Shown here one piece after another: positions 25,049-34,468 of a DNA stretch of 64,000 nucleotides. The notes under the pieces were generated by a model that worked only from the letters and a program-made list of their open reading frames with translations, was not told where the DNA came from and searched no databases. How positions within the stretch are numbered: position 1 is the stretch's first letter; every line of letters starts with the position of its first letter. The stretch lies in the NCBI GenBank assembly GCA_013415235.1, contig JACBYF010000003.1, positions 62,001 through 126,000 on the forward strand. Reading direction: 5' to 3'. The DNA is from Gemelliphila palaticanis (lineage in GTDB: Bacteria; Bacillota; Bacilli; Staphylococcales; Gemellaceae). The position numbers were made by a program, and so were the translations under genes.

Positions 25049-26656
25049 ATGATGGACGTATTATTAAGTGTTATTCCCATAGTAGTATTAGTATGGATGA
25101 TGACTAAGAAAAAGAGTGTTCCTTCACACATAGCTTTACCTCTTACAGCATTGTTCGTTTACATAATACACATTGCATATTTTAAAACTGATTTTATTAC
25201 TGTTAACGCGGGTATAATTACAGGTATTTTAGCTACCCTAACACCTATTACAGTAATTGCTGGAGCAGTTTTATTCAATAGATTTCAACAATTATCTGGT
25301 TGCCAAGATGTTATAAATAAATGGTTGACTTCTATAACACCAAACCCTATAGCTCAATTTATGATAATAGGTTTTGCTTTTGCATTTATGATTGAAGGAG
25401 CAAGTGGTTTCGGTACTCCTGCGGCTATCGCAGCACCAATTCTTATAGGATTAGGATATAAGCCTATAAAAGTTGTTATTGCAGTTTTAGCATTTAACTC
25501 TGTTCCGGTTTCATTTGGAGCAGTTGGGACGCCAACTTGGTTTGGATTTGGTTCTTTAGGATTAGAAGACAGTATGATTCTTGAGATTGGTATGAAAGCA
25601 TCAATAGTTCATTTAACTGCTGGATTAGTAGTACCAGTTATGGCTCTTTGCTTCGTATTCAAATTTGAAGAAGTTAGAAAAAATTTAATATTCATATATA
25701 TTTCTGTTGCTTCTTGTGCTGTTCCTATGGCACTACTAGCTACTCAAAACTATGAATTCCCTTCATTAATAGGTGGAGCTATTGGATTCTTAACTTCTGT
25801 TTTCGTTGCGAAAAAAGGTATCGGACTTTCTAAAGATACAGTTAATACAATGGCAAAATTATCTTCTACTAATGAAAAAGTATCAGGAAAAGATGTATTT
25901 ATGGCATTACTACCTACTATGGTTTTAGTTTTAACTTTAGTAGTTACTCGTATCCAACAATTAGGAATTAAAGGTCTTCTTAGAACTTCAGAAACTCTTT
26001 TTGAAACAAATTTAGGTTTTGCAAAACTAAATATAAGTAAAGCGTTCAAAGTGTCTCTTTTAGAAGTATTTGGAACTAAAGAAAAAGAAGCATATGAATT
26101 ATTATATGCACCAGCATTAATACCTTTCTTCTTTGTAGTATTCGTATTATTAGCATTCTATCCTGCTATGAAAGGTAACGTAGGTAGAATGATGACTGAT
26201 GTATTAAAACAAATTAAACTTCCATTCTTCGCACTTTTAGGTGGAGTTATAATGGTTAAATTTATGTTAATAGGTGGAGATAAAGCTATGGTTAAAATTA
26301 TCGGTTTAGCTTTAGCTGATGCTACAGGTCCTTATTGGACACTATTTGCTTCATATCTAGGATCAATTGGAGCATTCTTCTCTGGTTCTAACACTATCTC
26401 TAACCTAATATTCGGTGGAGTTCAACAATCTATAGCTGAATCTACTGGACTTTCAGTAGGTACAATATTAGCCCTTCAATCAGTAGGAGGTGCTATGGGT
26501 AATATGACTTGTATAAATAATATAATAGCTGCTTGTACAGTTTCTGGAATAACTAATCAAGAAGGATACATAATGAAACGTACTGCTATTCCGATGATTA
26601 CATACGGAGTTATTGCAGCAATAGTTGCTTTAGTAATATTCCCTATTTTATTCTAA
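25049..26656 (+). CDS. lctP: L-lactate permease
   Basis: A LctP-family proton-coupled lactate transporter in the membrane, 535 residues with about 13-14 helices. Family landmarks: FAFMIEGASGFGTPAAIAAP (about 108-127), PTWFGFG, SGSNTISNLIFGGVQ and QSVGGAMGNMTCINNIIAAC near the end. AAAGGAG lies before ATG 25049; a second ATG follows directly but is less well spaced. It has its own strong promoter and terminator and no lactate dehydrogenase is nearby. In a fermentative organism it may import or export lactate. Confidence 0.96.
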   Translation: MMDVLLSVIPIVVLVWMMTKKKSVPSHIALPLTALFVYIIHIAYFKTDFITVNAGIITGILATLTPITVIAGAVLFNRFQQLSGCQDVINKWLTSITPNPIAQFMIIGFAFAFMIEGASGFGTPAAIAAPILIGLGYKPIKVVIAVLAFNSVPVSFGAVGTPTWFGFGSLGLEDSMILEIGMKASIVHLTAGLVVPVMALCFVFKFEEVRKNLIFIYISVASCAVPMALLATQNYEFPSLIGGAIGFLTSVFVAKKGIGLSKDTVNTMAKLSSTNEKVSGKDVFMALLPTMVLVLTLVVTRIQQLGIKGLLRTSETLFETNLGFAKLNISKAFKVSLLEVFGTKEKEAYELLYAPALIPFFFVVFVLLAFYPAMKGNVGRMMTDVLKQIKLPFFALLGGVIMVKFMLIGGDKAMVKIIGLALADATGPYWTLFASYLGSIGAFFSGSNTISNLIFGGVQQSIAESTGLSVGTILALQSVGGAMGNMTCINNIIAACTVSGITNQEGYIMKRTAIPMITYGVIAAIVALVIFPILF

Positions 26657-26668
26657 TAATTATTAAAA

Positions 26669-26718
26669 AATAAAAGAACTGAAATTCTTCGTTAATGTGG
26701 AATTTCAGTTCTTTTATT
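26669..26718. terminator. Bidirectional terminator between lctP and PBP1A gene
   Basis: A 19-bp perfect stem (26669-26687 with 26700-26718) flanked by A and T runs; serves the two convergent genes. Confidence 0.93.
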
Positions 26719-26726
26719 ATAAAATG

Positions 26727-29234
26727 CTAATTATTATTTCTATTGCTTGTATTGCTTCTATTTGTTCTACTATTTGCACTATTAGTAGAGTTATTATTTA
26801 CCCTCGAATTATTATCTTCCATTAAATTTGAATTTTTTTCTGTGTTATTTTCAGTACTATTTTTACTATTTTCTTTTTCTTCTTTATTAGTTTTTTCTTT
26901 ATCCTTTTCTTGTTCTTGCTCTTTTTGAAGTTTCTCTGCGGATTCTCTAGCTTGATTTTCTATAAATCGTTTCTCTTCATCAGTAAGAACTTTTAAACCT
27001 CCGTTAAAGGTACCAACTTGACTTGGAACATTAAATGGAGTTGGTGGATAAATTTTAGAAATAGACTGCATATTAATTCTATACAATGTTTGAGTTTTCC
27101 CTGTATCTTGCTGATTTAAAAACTTTGTAGGCCCATCTACTACGGAAAAACCTTGCCAAACAGATAAAGTATATTTACTATTATATCCTATTATCCAAGA
27201 ATCTTTTGCTGCATTATCTATATCAAATCCATACTTATTAGCATCTGCTTCAGAAAATGTAGTTGTACCTGTTTTTACTCCTGTATCAACACCGGGTACT
27301 CCTGCTAAAGTTGCTGTCCCTCCTACTACATTTCTAAGCATTGAAGTCATTATATAAGCTGTAGAATCTTTTATAACTTGCTTTCTATCATTTTTGCTAA
27401 AACTAGTTAATTCATCACCTTGATTATCATAAACTTTTACAACTGTTTTTGGAGTTGCATAATATCCTCCATTAGCAAAAGGAGAATAAGCCGCAGCCAT
27501 CTGCATAGGGCTATAACCGTCACCACTTCCTCCTATAGGCGTAGTTATTGAATCATCTGTTACATCTAGTCCAACATTATTAGCATACTTCTTAACATTA
27601 TTAAAACCTACTTGTTGATAAGTTTTTATTGCAGGTATATTAAATGACATCATTAAAGCATAGTTCATTGTTACATTACCGTGATACTGTCTATCCCAGT
27701 TTTGAATGTGTGAACCTGGAATTTTTGTATCCTCTATAATATGATTAGTTGACCAACCTAAATATTCAACTGCCGGAGCATAAGCTAATATCGGTTTCAT
27801 TGTAGAACCTGCTTGCAATTTAGATTGCGTAGCTATATTAAATCCTCCAAATTTAAAGTCTTTCCCTCCATATATAGCTGCAACTCCTCCTGTATCATTA
27901 TTTATTACAGTCATAGCTACATCACTTGCCTGTTTGATTCCAGCTAAATTATTGTTAACACTCATAGAAATAGTATCTTGTATTTTTGTATCTAAATTAG
28001 TATAAACTTTTAATCCTAAATTAAGAACATCTCCATCATAGTCTTTAAATTCACTACTAGTTTTCAATTCTAAAGCAACTTGACTCATATATGCCGTATA
28101 GTTAGGACTAAATTCACTCGATAAAATAAATCGATTATTAGCTGTTCTAGGTTTTATTCCTATTAGAATATCTGTTTGTTGAGCTGCTATTGCCTCTTCT
28201 TCTGTTATTTTTCCGTGATACTGCATTAAATAAAGTACAATATCACGTCTTTTTTTTGCATTCTCTGGATGATCATAAGGATTGTAGCTATTAGGTTGCT
28301 GCGGCATACCCGCAAGAAGTGCCATTTGTGGTAATGTAAGTTCATTTAATTCCTTATCATAATAATAGTTAGCTGCTGTTTTTAATCCGTATACTCCATC
28401 AGAATAATATATTCTATTAATATACATATTAAAAATAGTATCTTTATCATAATTTTGCTCTAACTTATAAGCAAGATATGCTTCTTGAACTTTTCTTTTT
28501 ATACTTTTGTTATCATCTAAAAATGTTCTCTTAATAAGTTGTTGTGATATTGTAGAACCACCTTGAGAACCAAAACCACTAGTTAAGTTCGATAGAACTG
28601 CTCCTGCTAAACGTCTATAGTCTACTGCTCCATGTTCAAAGAATCTATTATCTTCTGTTGCTAAAATAGCATCTTGCATTTGTTGAGGAATCTCTTCTTT
28701 AGTTGCATTATCTCCTATTTGATTACCTAGTTTGGCAACTTCTTTACCAGAAATATCGTAAACTATCGTTCTATGATTATTATCAAGTATATCAGAATCA
28801 AATTTAGGTGCTTGATATATCCAATAAACACAGAGTGAAAAAATAAAAATTATTGCTACACTTCCTATATAAAGGCCATACTTCAATAATTTTAACCATA
28901 AACTACTTTTGTTTATAGTTCCTTTAGGTTTACTTATTCTCTGATAGACATTATTATTTCTTCTAGGTTGTGTAGAAGGTATTCTATCTCTATTATTATT
29001 TGTTGATTGACCTCCTCTTACTCTTTGTTGCCTTGACATCATATCAATATTATTGTCTTTATTAATATTTGTATTAGCACGTCTATTAATATCTTCATTA
29101 CTTCTAGAAACTCTATTCGAAATTCTCTGATTAATATTGCTTGAACGTCTAGATAAAGATCCTCCAGGATCTACAGATTGATCTCTCCTAGCTCTAGATC
29201 TTCTAGACATATTATCTTTATTATTATCTGTCAT
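26727..29234 (-). CDS. Bifunctional penicillin-binding protein 1A
   Basis: A class A PBP that polymerises and cross-links peptidoglycan. Domains: cytosolic basic tail rich in Arg, Asn and Ser (1-110), one membrane helix (about 115-140), GT51 glycosyltransferase with catalytic Glu194 in ATEDNRFFEHG and GSQGGSTISQQL (222-233), and transpeptidase with Ser477 in STMK, a later SFN and KTGTT. The last 70 residues are a low-complexity Glu/Lys then Asn/Ser tail. Both low-complexity ends are unusually long. GAAGG precedes the ATG. 835 residues in all. It is monocistronic, convergent with lctP. Confidence 0.96.
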   Translation of the reverse strand: MTDNNKDNMSRRSRARRDQSVDPGGSLSRRSSNINQRISNRVSRSNEDINRRANTNINKDNNIDMMSRQQRVRGGQSTNNNRDRIPSTQPRRNNNVYQRISKPKGTINKSSLWLKLLKYGLYIGSVAIIFIFSLCVYWIYQAPKFDSDILDNNHRTIVYDISGKEVAKLGNQIGDNATKEEIPQQMQDAILATEDNRFFEHGAVDYRRLAGAVLSNLTSGFGSQGGSTISQQLIKRTFLDDNKSIKRKVQEAYLAYKLEQNYDKDTIFNMYINRIYYSDGVYGLKTAANYYYDKELNELTLPQMALLAGMPQQPNSYNPYDHPENAKKRRDIVLYLMQYHGKITEEEAIAAQQTDILIGIKPRTANNRFILSSEFSPNYTAYMSQVALELKTSSEFKDYDGDVLNLGLKVYTNLDTKIQDTISMSVNNNLAGIKQASDVAMTVINNDTGGVAAIYGGKDFKFGGFNIATQSKLQAGSTMKPILAYAPAVEYLGWSTNHIIEDTKIPGSHIQNWDRQYHGNVTMNYALMMSFNIPAIKTYQQVGFNNVKKYANNVGLDVTDDSITTPIGGSGDGYSPMQMAAAYSPFANGGYYATPKTVVKVYDNQGDELTSFSKNDRKQVIKDSTAYIMTSMLRNVVGGTATLAGVPGVDTGVKTGTTTFSEADANKYGFDIDNAAKDSWIIGYNSKYTLSVWQGFSVVDGPTKFLNQQDTGKTQTLYRINMQSISKIYPPTPFNVPSQVGTFNGGLKVLTDEEKRFIENQARESAEKLQKEQEQEKDKEKTNKEEKENSKNSTENNTEKNSNLMEDNNSRVNNNSTNSANSRTNRSNTSNRNNN

Positions 29235-29389
29235 AGTATCCTTCCTTGAATATAATATGATTTTTTGTATAATATCATATATATTTTAAAGTAATTTATA
29301 AAAAAAAGCAATTTTTATCTTCTATTAACCTTTACAATTCAGCTAACAAACAATATAATATTATAAGATTAATATTAAGGTTTAAAATT

Positions 29390-29899
29390 ATGAAAAGAGA
29401 TATTAAACAAATAAAAATAAATAAAAATTATTATAATAAATATACAAATGAAGTAACCCAAATAAAAAATATCTATAAATTTCCTAATTGTGAATTTTTA
29501 CATATAGGTTCTACTTCTATTGAAAATTCATTGGGTGAGGAAATAATTGATATTTTAGTTATTGTCGACAACCTACATGAAATTACAAATTTTGACGAGA
29601 AAAGATTAAACAATATTAAATATCATAGAGTAGCTCATAACAATAAAGGGCTTATATCATATTGTAAAATCGTGGATTTTAACTCTATGAATTATGATGT
29701 TAAGTTATTTATAGTTCAAAAAGATTCAAAAGTTTATAATGAATTTATAAAATTTAATAACTATCTTTTAGAAAATAATCTTATTTTTGAATATTATCAA
29801 AATTTTAAAAAAGATAATTTAGAATTAAAAAATAATCCTAAGGAATACTTCAAACAACAGAAAATATTTATAAATAAAATATTAAAAGAGGAAAAATAA
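29390..29899 (+). CDS. GrpB family (UPF0157) protein, divergent
   Basis: 169 residues with a nucleotidyltransferase-like fold signature: FLHIGSTSIENSLGEEIIDILVIVDN (about 36-60; quoted in part) corresponds to GSTSVPGLAAKPIIDI of GrpB proteins, but the basic and small residues are changed. The C-terminus NNPKEYFKQQKIFINKIL matches the usual helix that ends these proteins. Stand-alone GrpB proteins have no settled function; some link to CoA or nucleotide metabolism. The murB ATG follows its stop codon directly, so they are cotranscribed. The altered motif suggests reduced or changed activity (inference). Confidence 0.8.
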   Translation: MKRDIKQIKINKNYYNKYTNEVTQIKNIYKFPNCEFLHIGSTSIENSLGEEIIDILVIVDNLHEITNFDEKRLNNIKYHRVAHNNKGLISYCKIVDFNSMNYDVKLFIVQKDSKVYNEFIKFNNYLLENNLIFEYYQNFKKDNLELKNNPKEYFKQQKIFINKILKEEK

Positions 29900-30802
29900 A
29901 TGGTAAACTATTCAGAACTAACTTCCTTATTAAATAATAGTGAAGTTAAATACGATGAACCTTTAAAAAAATATTCATACACTAAAACAGGTGGAAATAG
30001 TGATATATTAATATTAGTGAAATCAACTGAAGATTTAGTTAATATAGTTAATTTTGCAAATATTAATAATATTCCACTTACTATATTAGGTAATGGCTCT
30101 AATATACTAATATCAGATAAAGGTATAAGAGGTATTACTGTAATAACTAGTGAATTAAACAAAATAGAAATATTAGAAAATAATATTGTAACTTGTGAAG
30201 CAGGTGCTACTTTAAAAGAACTTACAGACATTCTTATTGAAGAAGAATTAACAGGATTGGAGTTTGCTTGTGGTATACCAGGAAGTATAGGTGGAGCTAT
30301 CTTTATGAATGCTGGTGCCTACGGCGGAGAAATGAAAGATGTAGTCTTAAAGGTTGAAACTATTGATAAATATGGGAATATAAAAATCTACAACAATGAA
30401 CAAATGGAATTTTCATACAGACATTCTATTATTCAAGATAACAAAGAAATAGTTACTAAAATTTATTTTAAACTACAAAAAGGTATAAAAGAAAATATTA
30501 TTGCAGAAGTTAATGATCTTAATAAAAAAAGAAGCGATAAACAGCCTCTAGAATATCCTTCTTGTGGATCTGTTTTCAAAAGACCAGAAGGACACTTTGC
30601 TGGCAAATTAATACAAGATGCTGGTTGCCAAGGTCTTACTGTAGGAGGGGCTCAAGTTTCTACTAAACATGCAGGTTTTATGGTAAACATAGATAATGCA
30701 AGTTGTGAAGATTATAAAAATTTAATAAAATTAGTCCAAGAAAAAGTATTTGAAAACAGTGGTGTTAAACTTGAACGTGAAGTAAAAATAATAGGTGAAT
30801 AA
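29900..30802 (+). CDS. murB: UDP-N-acetylenolpyruvoylglucosamine reductase
   Basis: FAD enzyme that makes UDP-MurNAc, the second committed step of peptidoglycan synthesis, in the cytosol. FAD-binding motifs TKTGGNSDILI and LGNGSNILISDKGIRG (about 54-70), and GIPGSIGGAIFMNAGAYGGE (about 125-144). The catalytic serine is in CGSVFKRPEG near residue 220, and the final QVSTKHAGFMVN is standard. Type II MurB of 300 residues. Its start touches the GrpB-like stop. A strong terminator follows. Confidence 0.97.
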   Translation: MVNYSELTSLLNNSEVKYDEPLKKYSYTKTGGNSDILILVKSTEDLVNIVNFANINNIPLTILGNGSNILISDKGIRGITVITSELNKIEILENNIVTCEAGATLKELTDILIEEELTGLEFACGIPGSIGGAIFMNAGAYGGEMKDVVLKVETIDKYGNIKIYNNEQMEFSYRHSIIQDNKEIVTKIYFKLQKGIKENIIAEVNDLNKKRSDKQPLEYPSCGSVFKRPEGHFAGKLIQDAGCQGLTVGGAQVSTKHAGFMVNIDNASCEDYKNLIKLVQEKVFENSGVKLEREVKIIGE

Positions 30803-30803
30803 A

Positions 30804-30835
30804 AGGAACGGATATCAAATCCGTTCCTGATTTTT
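30804..30835. terminator. Bidirectional terminator after murB
   Basis: AGGAACGGAT pairs perfectly with ATCCGTTCCT around ATCAA-type loop, then GATTTTTTT. The opposite-strand glycosyltransferase ends at 30836, so both may use it. Confidence 0.92.
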
Positions 30836-32059
30836 TTATTTTAAGCTCCCTAATATATTATACAACTGCTTAATTTTTTCTTCCCAAGAGTGTTTTTTTA
30901 CTTCATTAAATATATCACTAGGTAATTCTCTTTTATTTATTGTTCTTGAAATTTGTAGTTCTATTGCTTCTACTAATCTATTTACAAATGCAGGTTTTTC
31001 TTCTTCTACAGCTTTATCAGTATCATAAATTGTAGGCATCTGTACATACTCTATAACCTCAGAGTTATTTATTTTATCACCTAAAAATTCAATAAGCCCT
31101 TCTATATTAGTAGTTATCGCTCTAAGTCCGCTTCCTAACGCTTCTACTGCAATAAGTCCTAGACCTTCAAAATATGAAGGAAGTATAAATATATCTTTTG
31201 TTTTCATAACTTCTGCTAGTTCTAATTGACTAGAAACGTTATAAACTTTAAGTTGTTTATTTTTTAATAAATTATCTTCAAAATATTTTTTATTATCTTC
31301 TTTTATAGCACCTATCATATCTAAAGTAACATTGTCATATTTCTTACTAATTATTTCAAATGCTTTTATTAGTTCATAGATACCTTTTGATTCATCAAAT
31401 TTACCTGCATAAATTAACTCAACTTTATCTTTTCTTTCATAATTATCTACTGGATAAAATACTTTTTCGTTGTATCCTGCACCTATATTTATAATATTTT
31501 CTGGGCTATAATTATACACTTTTACTATATCTTTAATTTGATTATCACTTAAAGATAAAATTTTATCAAGTCTTGATAAATTTGTAACATACTTATCTTT
31601 CATATCAATATGCTTTTCTGCCTGTCTAATATCCGTATTGTGACATATTGCTATTACTTTTTTATCATCAAATATTTCACAAACTATAGAGCTAAGAATC
31701 CATAAATGATGAGTTATTACTATATCAGGATTAAATTTATTTTTTGCTTCTATAAGTTTATTTCTAAAATTATACTCCCATGTTTTTATCATATCCTCTG
31801 TCATTTCAGAGTATATAGTATTATTATAAGGCATTACATCACTCATTCCTACTATTGGAAATGGAAGATTATCACTTTCAAAAACGACCTCATACTGATT
31901 ATCTTTATCTAATATATTTATATCATAATCACTAGTAGTACCATATAAACAAGCTTGCGTTATATTATCAAAATTTTTTAAACCTTCTATTAAATTTGTA
32001 AAATATACTCCACTACCTGTCTTCATAGGTAATTGCGCTAAAACGTGTAAAACTTTCAT
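30836..32059 (-). CDS. Glycosyltransferase family 4-type protein
   Basis: A GT-B glycosyltransferase of 407 residues. N-terminal domain MKVLHVLAQLPMKTGSGVYF binds the acceptor; the C-terminal domain carries ELIYAGKFDESKGIYELIKA (about 219-238) and YFEGLGLIAVEALGSGL, whose Glu pair (E-x7-E) binds the donor nucleotide sugar. No membrane segment. Donor and acceptor are unknown; proximity to murB and PBP1A hints at envelope glycans, but it is on the opposite strand. GGAG precedes the ATG. The rhodanese gene lies 53 bp upstream. Confidence 0.88.
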   Translation of the reverse strand: MKVLHVLAQLPMKTGSGVYFTNLIEGLKNFDNITQACLYGTTSDYDINILDKDNQYEVVFESDNLPFPIVGMSDVMPYNNTIYSEMTEDMIKTWEYNFRNKLIEAKNKFNPDIVITHHLWILSSIVCEIFDDKKVIAICHNTDIRQAEKHIDMKDKYVTNLSRLDKILSLSDNQIKDIVKVYNYSPENIINIGAGYNEKVFYPVDNYERKDKVELIYAGKFDESKGIYELIKAFEIISKKYDNVTLDMIGAIKEDNKKYFEDNLLKNKQLKVYNVSSQLELAEVMKTKDIFILPSYFEGLGLIAVEALGSGLRAITTNIEGLIEFLGDKINNSEVIEYVQMPTIYDTDKAVEEEKPAFVNRLVEAIELQISRTINKRELPSDIFNEVKKHSWEEKIKQLYNILGSLK

Positions 32060-32112
32060 ATATAATTCTCCATAATTTTATATTTGAACAACCTGTTCTT
32101 TTATTCAGGATC

Positions 32113-32823
32113 TCAACCACATTCTAATGTAGGAAGTTCATCATTATTTTCTATAAAATCCTTTTTATTATATCCTGTAAAAGTGTATTTATTAACTATC
32201 ATAGGCTCTACTAGATGAATGACACTATAACCTTTTTCTGCTAATTCTTTACTTACATTTAAACTTTTATCAAAATTGTCTCCATAAACAAAAATTGTTT
32301 TTTCTTTATCAAAAAATTGTTCTAACTCTGATAATTCGTTTTCTAATTTAAGTTCATTTTTATCAAGTTCTTCTCCAGAAACATTTAATAATGTTGCAGG
32401 TAGTATAGTTCTCAAATACTTCATCTCTGCCATTAAAACATTTTTGAAGTTATAGTTAGAATAGTTATACTGTTTTACTCCATCACCTATACTAATATTA
32501 GTAAATCCTCTTTCTCTTAATAGCTTTTCTGTATTTCTCGATGTTACATCTACCACACAATAAAGTATTATTTCTTTATCTTTATAACTATCTAAAATTT
32601 TACTATCGTTTTTAAACAATTTTATAGGTAAATTTATAGCATTAACTGCGTGACCACGTTCATATTCTTTTCGCCATCTCACATCTACTACTAACGCTTC
32701 TTCATAAGTTTTAGATTCTACTTCCTCACCAGATATTCTACCAGGCTTTCCTTTTTTTAATTTTATCCAAAATAAGTATAAAAATAATAAAACTATTAAA
32801 ATTGTAATAATAAAGTATTTCAT
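32113..32823 (-). CDS. Membrane-anchored tandem rhodanese-like protein
   Basis: 236 residues. A single N-terminal membrane helix (about 2-19) is followed by a rhodanese domain with ALVVDVRWRKEYERGHAVNA (about 48-67) and the active loop CVVDVTSR, whose Cys near residue 89 could carry sulfur. A second, weaker rhodanese-like half (about 150-220, IFVYGDNFDKSLNVSKELAEKGY) lacks a cysteine loop and may bind or be decayed. Function: sulfur transfer or redox sensing at the membrane (inference). GGAGGG precedes the ATG. The ClC gene lies 16 bp upstream and is probably cotranscribed. Confidence 0.85.
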   Translation of the reverse strand: MKYFIITILIVLLFLYLFWIKLKKGKPGRISGEEVESKTYEEALVVDVRWRKEYERGHAVNAINLPIKLFKNDSKILDSYKDKEIILYCVVDVTSRNTEKLLRERGFTNISIGDGVKQYNYSNYNFKNVLMAEMKYLRTILPATLLNVSGEELDKNELKLENELSELEQFFDKEKTIFVYGDNFDKSLNVSKELAEKGYSVIHLVEPMIVNKYTFTGYNKKDFIENNDELPTLECG

Positions 32824-32839
32824 TTTATCCCTCCTTTAT

Positions 32840-34351
32840 TTATCCAAATTTTTCTAAAAAAGCATCAGCTTCATCTTTAGTTATATGAATAATGAGCTTA
32901 TCTTTTGGTTTTATTACTGTACTACCTTTTGGTATTATATTTTTTCCATTTCTCTCTATTGAAACGATAAACACATTATTCCCCCAATCAACGTCCATTA
33001 TTTTTTTATTGACTAGTTTATTTTCTACATCAATGGTCATTTCGAGCTCTATTTCGGTCTCACCATCAAATTTTATTTTTTCTTTTTTCAATAAATTTTC
33101 TAATAGGTATTCGTAGACTGGTTTAGTTCCTAACATATTAGCTGTATAATAAGCAAATAAACAACATATTGCTAAAGGTAAAAAATAACTCAACTTCTGT
33201 GTCATTTCAAAAATTAATATTATAGAAGTTAAAGGACTTCTCACAACAGCTGTTAAATAGCCTGCCATAGCTATAATTATATATATAGTAATATTAGTAG
33301 AATTGTCTATAACATTACTAAATAATGCACCTAATATAGCTCCTTGAACCAATATAGGTAAAAATATCCCACCTGCTACTCCTGAAGTAAATGATATTAA
33401 AGAAAATAACATTTTTATCAAATAAAGTACTAATAAAAACAAAATACCATAACTAGTATAATTAAGTTTTTCTACTAAACTATGCCCACTACCTAAAACT
33501 ATAGGAAATGATAAAAATAAAATAAATGAACAAAACATAGCTACTTGTGGTCTAAATAACATATTTAGATTTAATTTATTATAAAAACTAAAGCATATCT
33601 TCATTATAATATTATAAAATGTTCCAAATATACCTAAACAAACTCCTAATATAGCAACCCAAAAATAATTAGTAATTTCTAAATTTTTAATATCTGGAAA
33701 TTGAAATATAGCATCAAATCCAAAAATATATTGGCTAATTATATCTGCTACCACTGCTGCACTAAAACAACTAACAATAAGTTTTTTAGAAACATTTTTA
33801 TGTATTTCTTCTATAGAAAACATAACTCCAGCTATCGGAGCATTAAAAGCAACAGAAAGTCCTGCACTTGCTCCACAAGTAACCAAATAATTTTCTTTTA
33901 TGCTATCTCTTCTTAACAGTTTAGATATTGCTTTTCCACTCATAGCTCCTAGTTGTATAGATGGACCTTCTCGACCTAATGATAAGCCTCCTAACGCAGC
34001 AAAGAAACCACCGAATATTTTATAAAATAAAACTTTAAATGGATTTGTGTTAATTCTTCCTGTAACTTCTGCTGCCACTTGTGGAATACCACTACCTGAT
34101 GAATAAGGTTCTTTTTTTACCATAAAGGCAGAAAGAAAACCTACTACTATTAAAAACATAGCTAAATATAATATATAAAAACTACTTTGATAAATACCAC
34201 TTTCAAAAAAATGAATAACACGTTCACTGTAAGTTATCATTATTCTATATATTATCCCTATTATTCCTGCTAAAATACCTACAAGTAGACCATCAAAAAG
34301 CAAAGAAGATTCTTCAAGCATACTTTTTGTACTAGTCTTAATAACTTTCAA
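32840..34351 (-). CDS. ClC-family chloride channel/transporter with C-terminal RCK-C domain
   Basis: A ClC membrane protein of about 503 residues moving chloride (or fluoride) with or without proton exchange. Selectivity motifs GSGIPQV, GREGPSIQLGA with the gating Glu, and GVAGGIFLPILVQGA are all present. The C-terminal 70 residues form a TrkA-C/RCK-C regulatory domain (VFIVSIERNGKNIIPKG). The frame opens at GTG 34360, but that codon overlaps the AAAGG ribosome site; TTG at 34351 is better spaced. The rhodanese gene follows. Confidence 0.92.
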   Translation of the reverse strand: MKVIKTSTKSMLEESSLLFDGLLVGILAGIIGIIYRIMITYSERVIHFFESGIYQSSFYILYLAMFLIVVGFLSAFMVKKEPYSSGSGIPQVAAEVTGRINTNPFKVLFYKIFGGFFAALGGLSLGREGPSIQLGAMSGKAISKLLRRDSIKENYLVTCGASAGLSVAFNAPIAGVMFSIEEIHKNVSKKLIVSCFSAAVVADIISQYIFGFDAIFQFPDIKNLEITNYFWVAILGVCLGIFGTFYNIIMKICFSFYNKLNLNMLFRPQVAMFCSFILFLSFPIVLGSGHSLVEKLNYTSYGILFLLVLYLIKMLFSLISFTSGVAGGIFLPILVQGAILGALFSNVIDNSTNITIYIIIAMAGYLTAVVRSPLTSIILIFEMTQKLSYFLPLAICCLFAYYTANMLGTKPVYEYLLENLLKKEKIKFDGETEIELEMTIDVENKLVNKKIMDVDWGNNVFIVSIERNGKNIIPKGSTVIKPKDKLIIHITKDEADAFLEKFG

Positions 34352-34428
34352 AAATAACACCCTTTCATTCTATTATAATTATATTTTATAACTTTATTTA
34401 AAAAAATAAAAGAGTTTTCTGAAATAAA

Positions 34429-34463
34429 AAAGAGCTTAAATATAAAATATTTAAACTCTCTTT
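34429..34463 (-). terminator. Terminator of the AGCS carrier gene
   Basis: AAAGAG-TTAAATA pairs with TATTTAA-CTCTTT with a small bulge; minus strand ends in TTTTTTATTTC. Confidence 0.8.
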
Positions 34464-34468
34464 AGATT

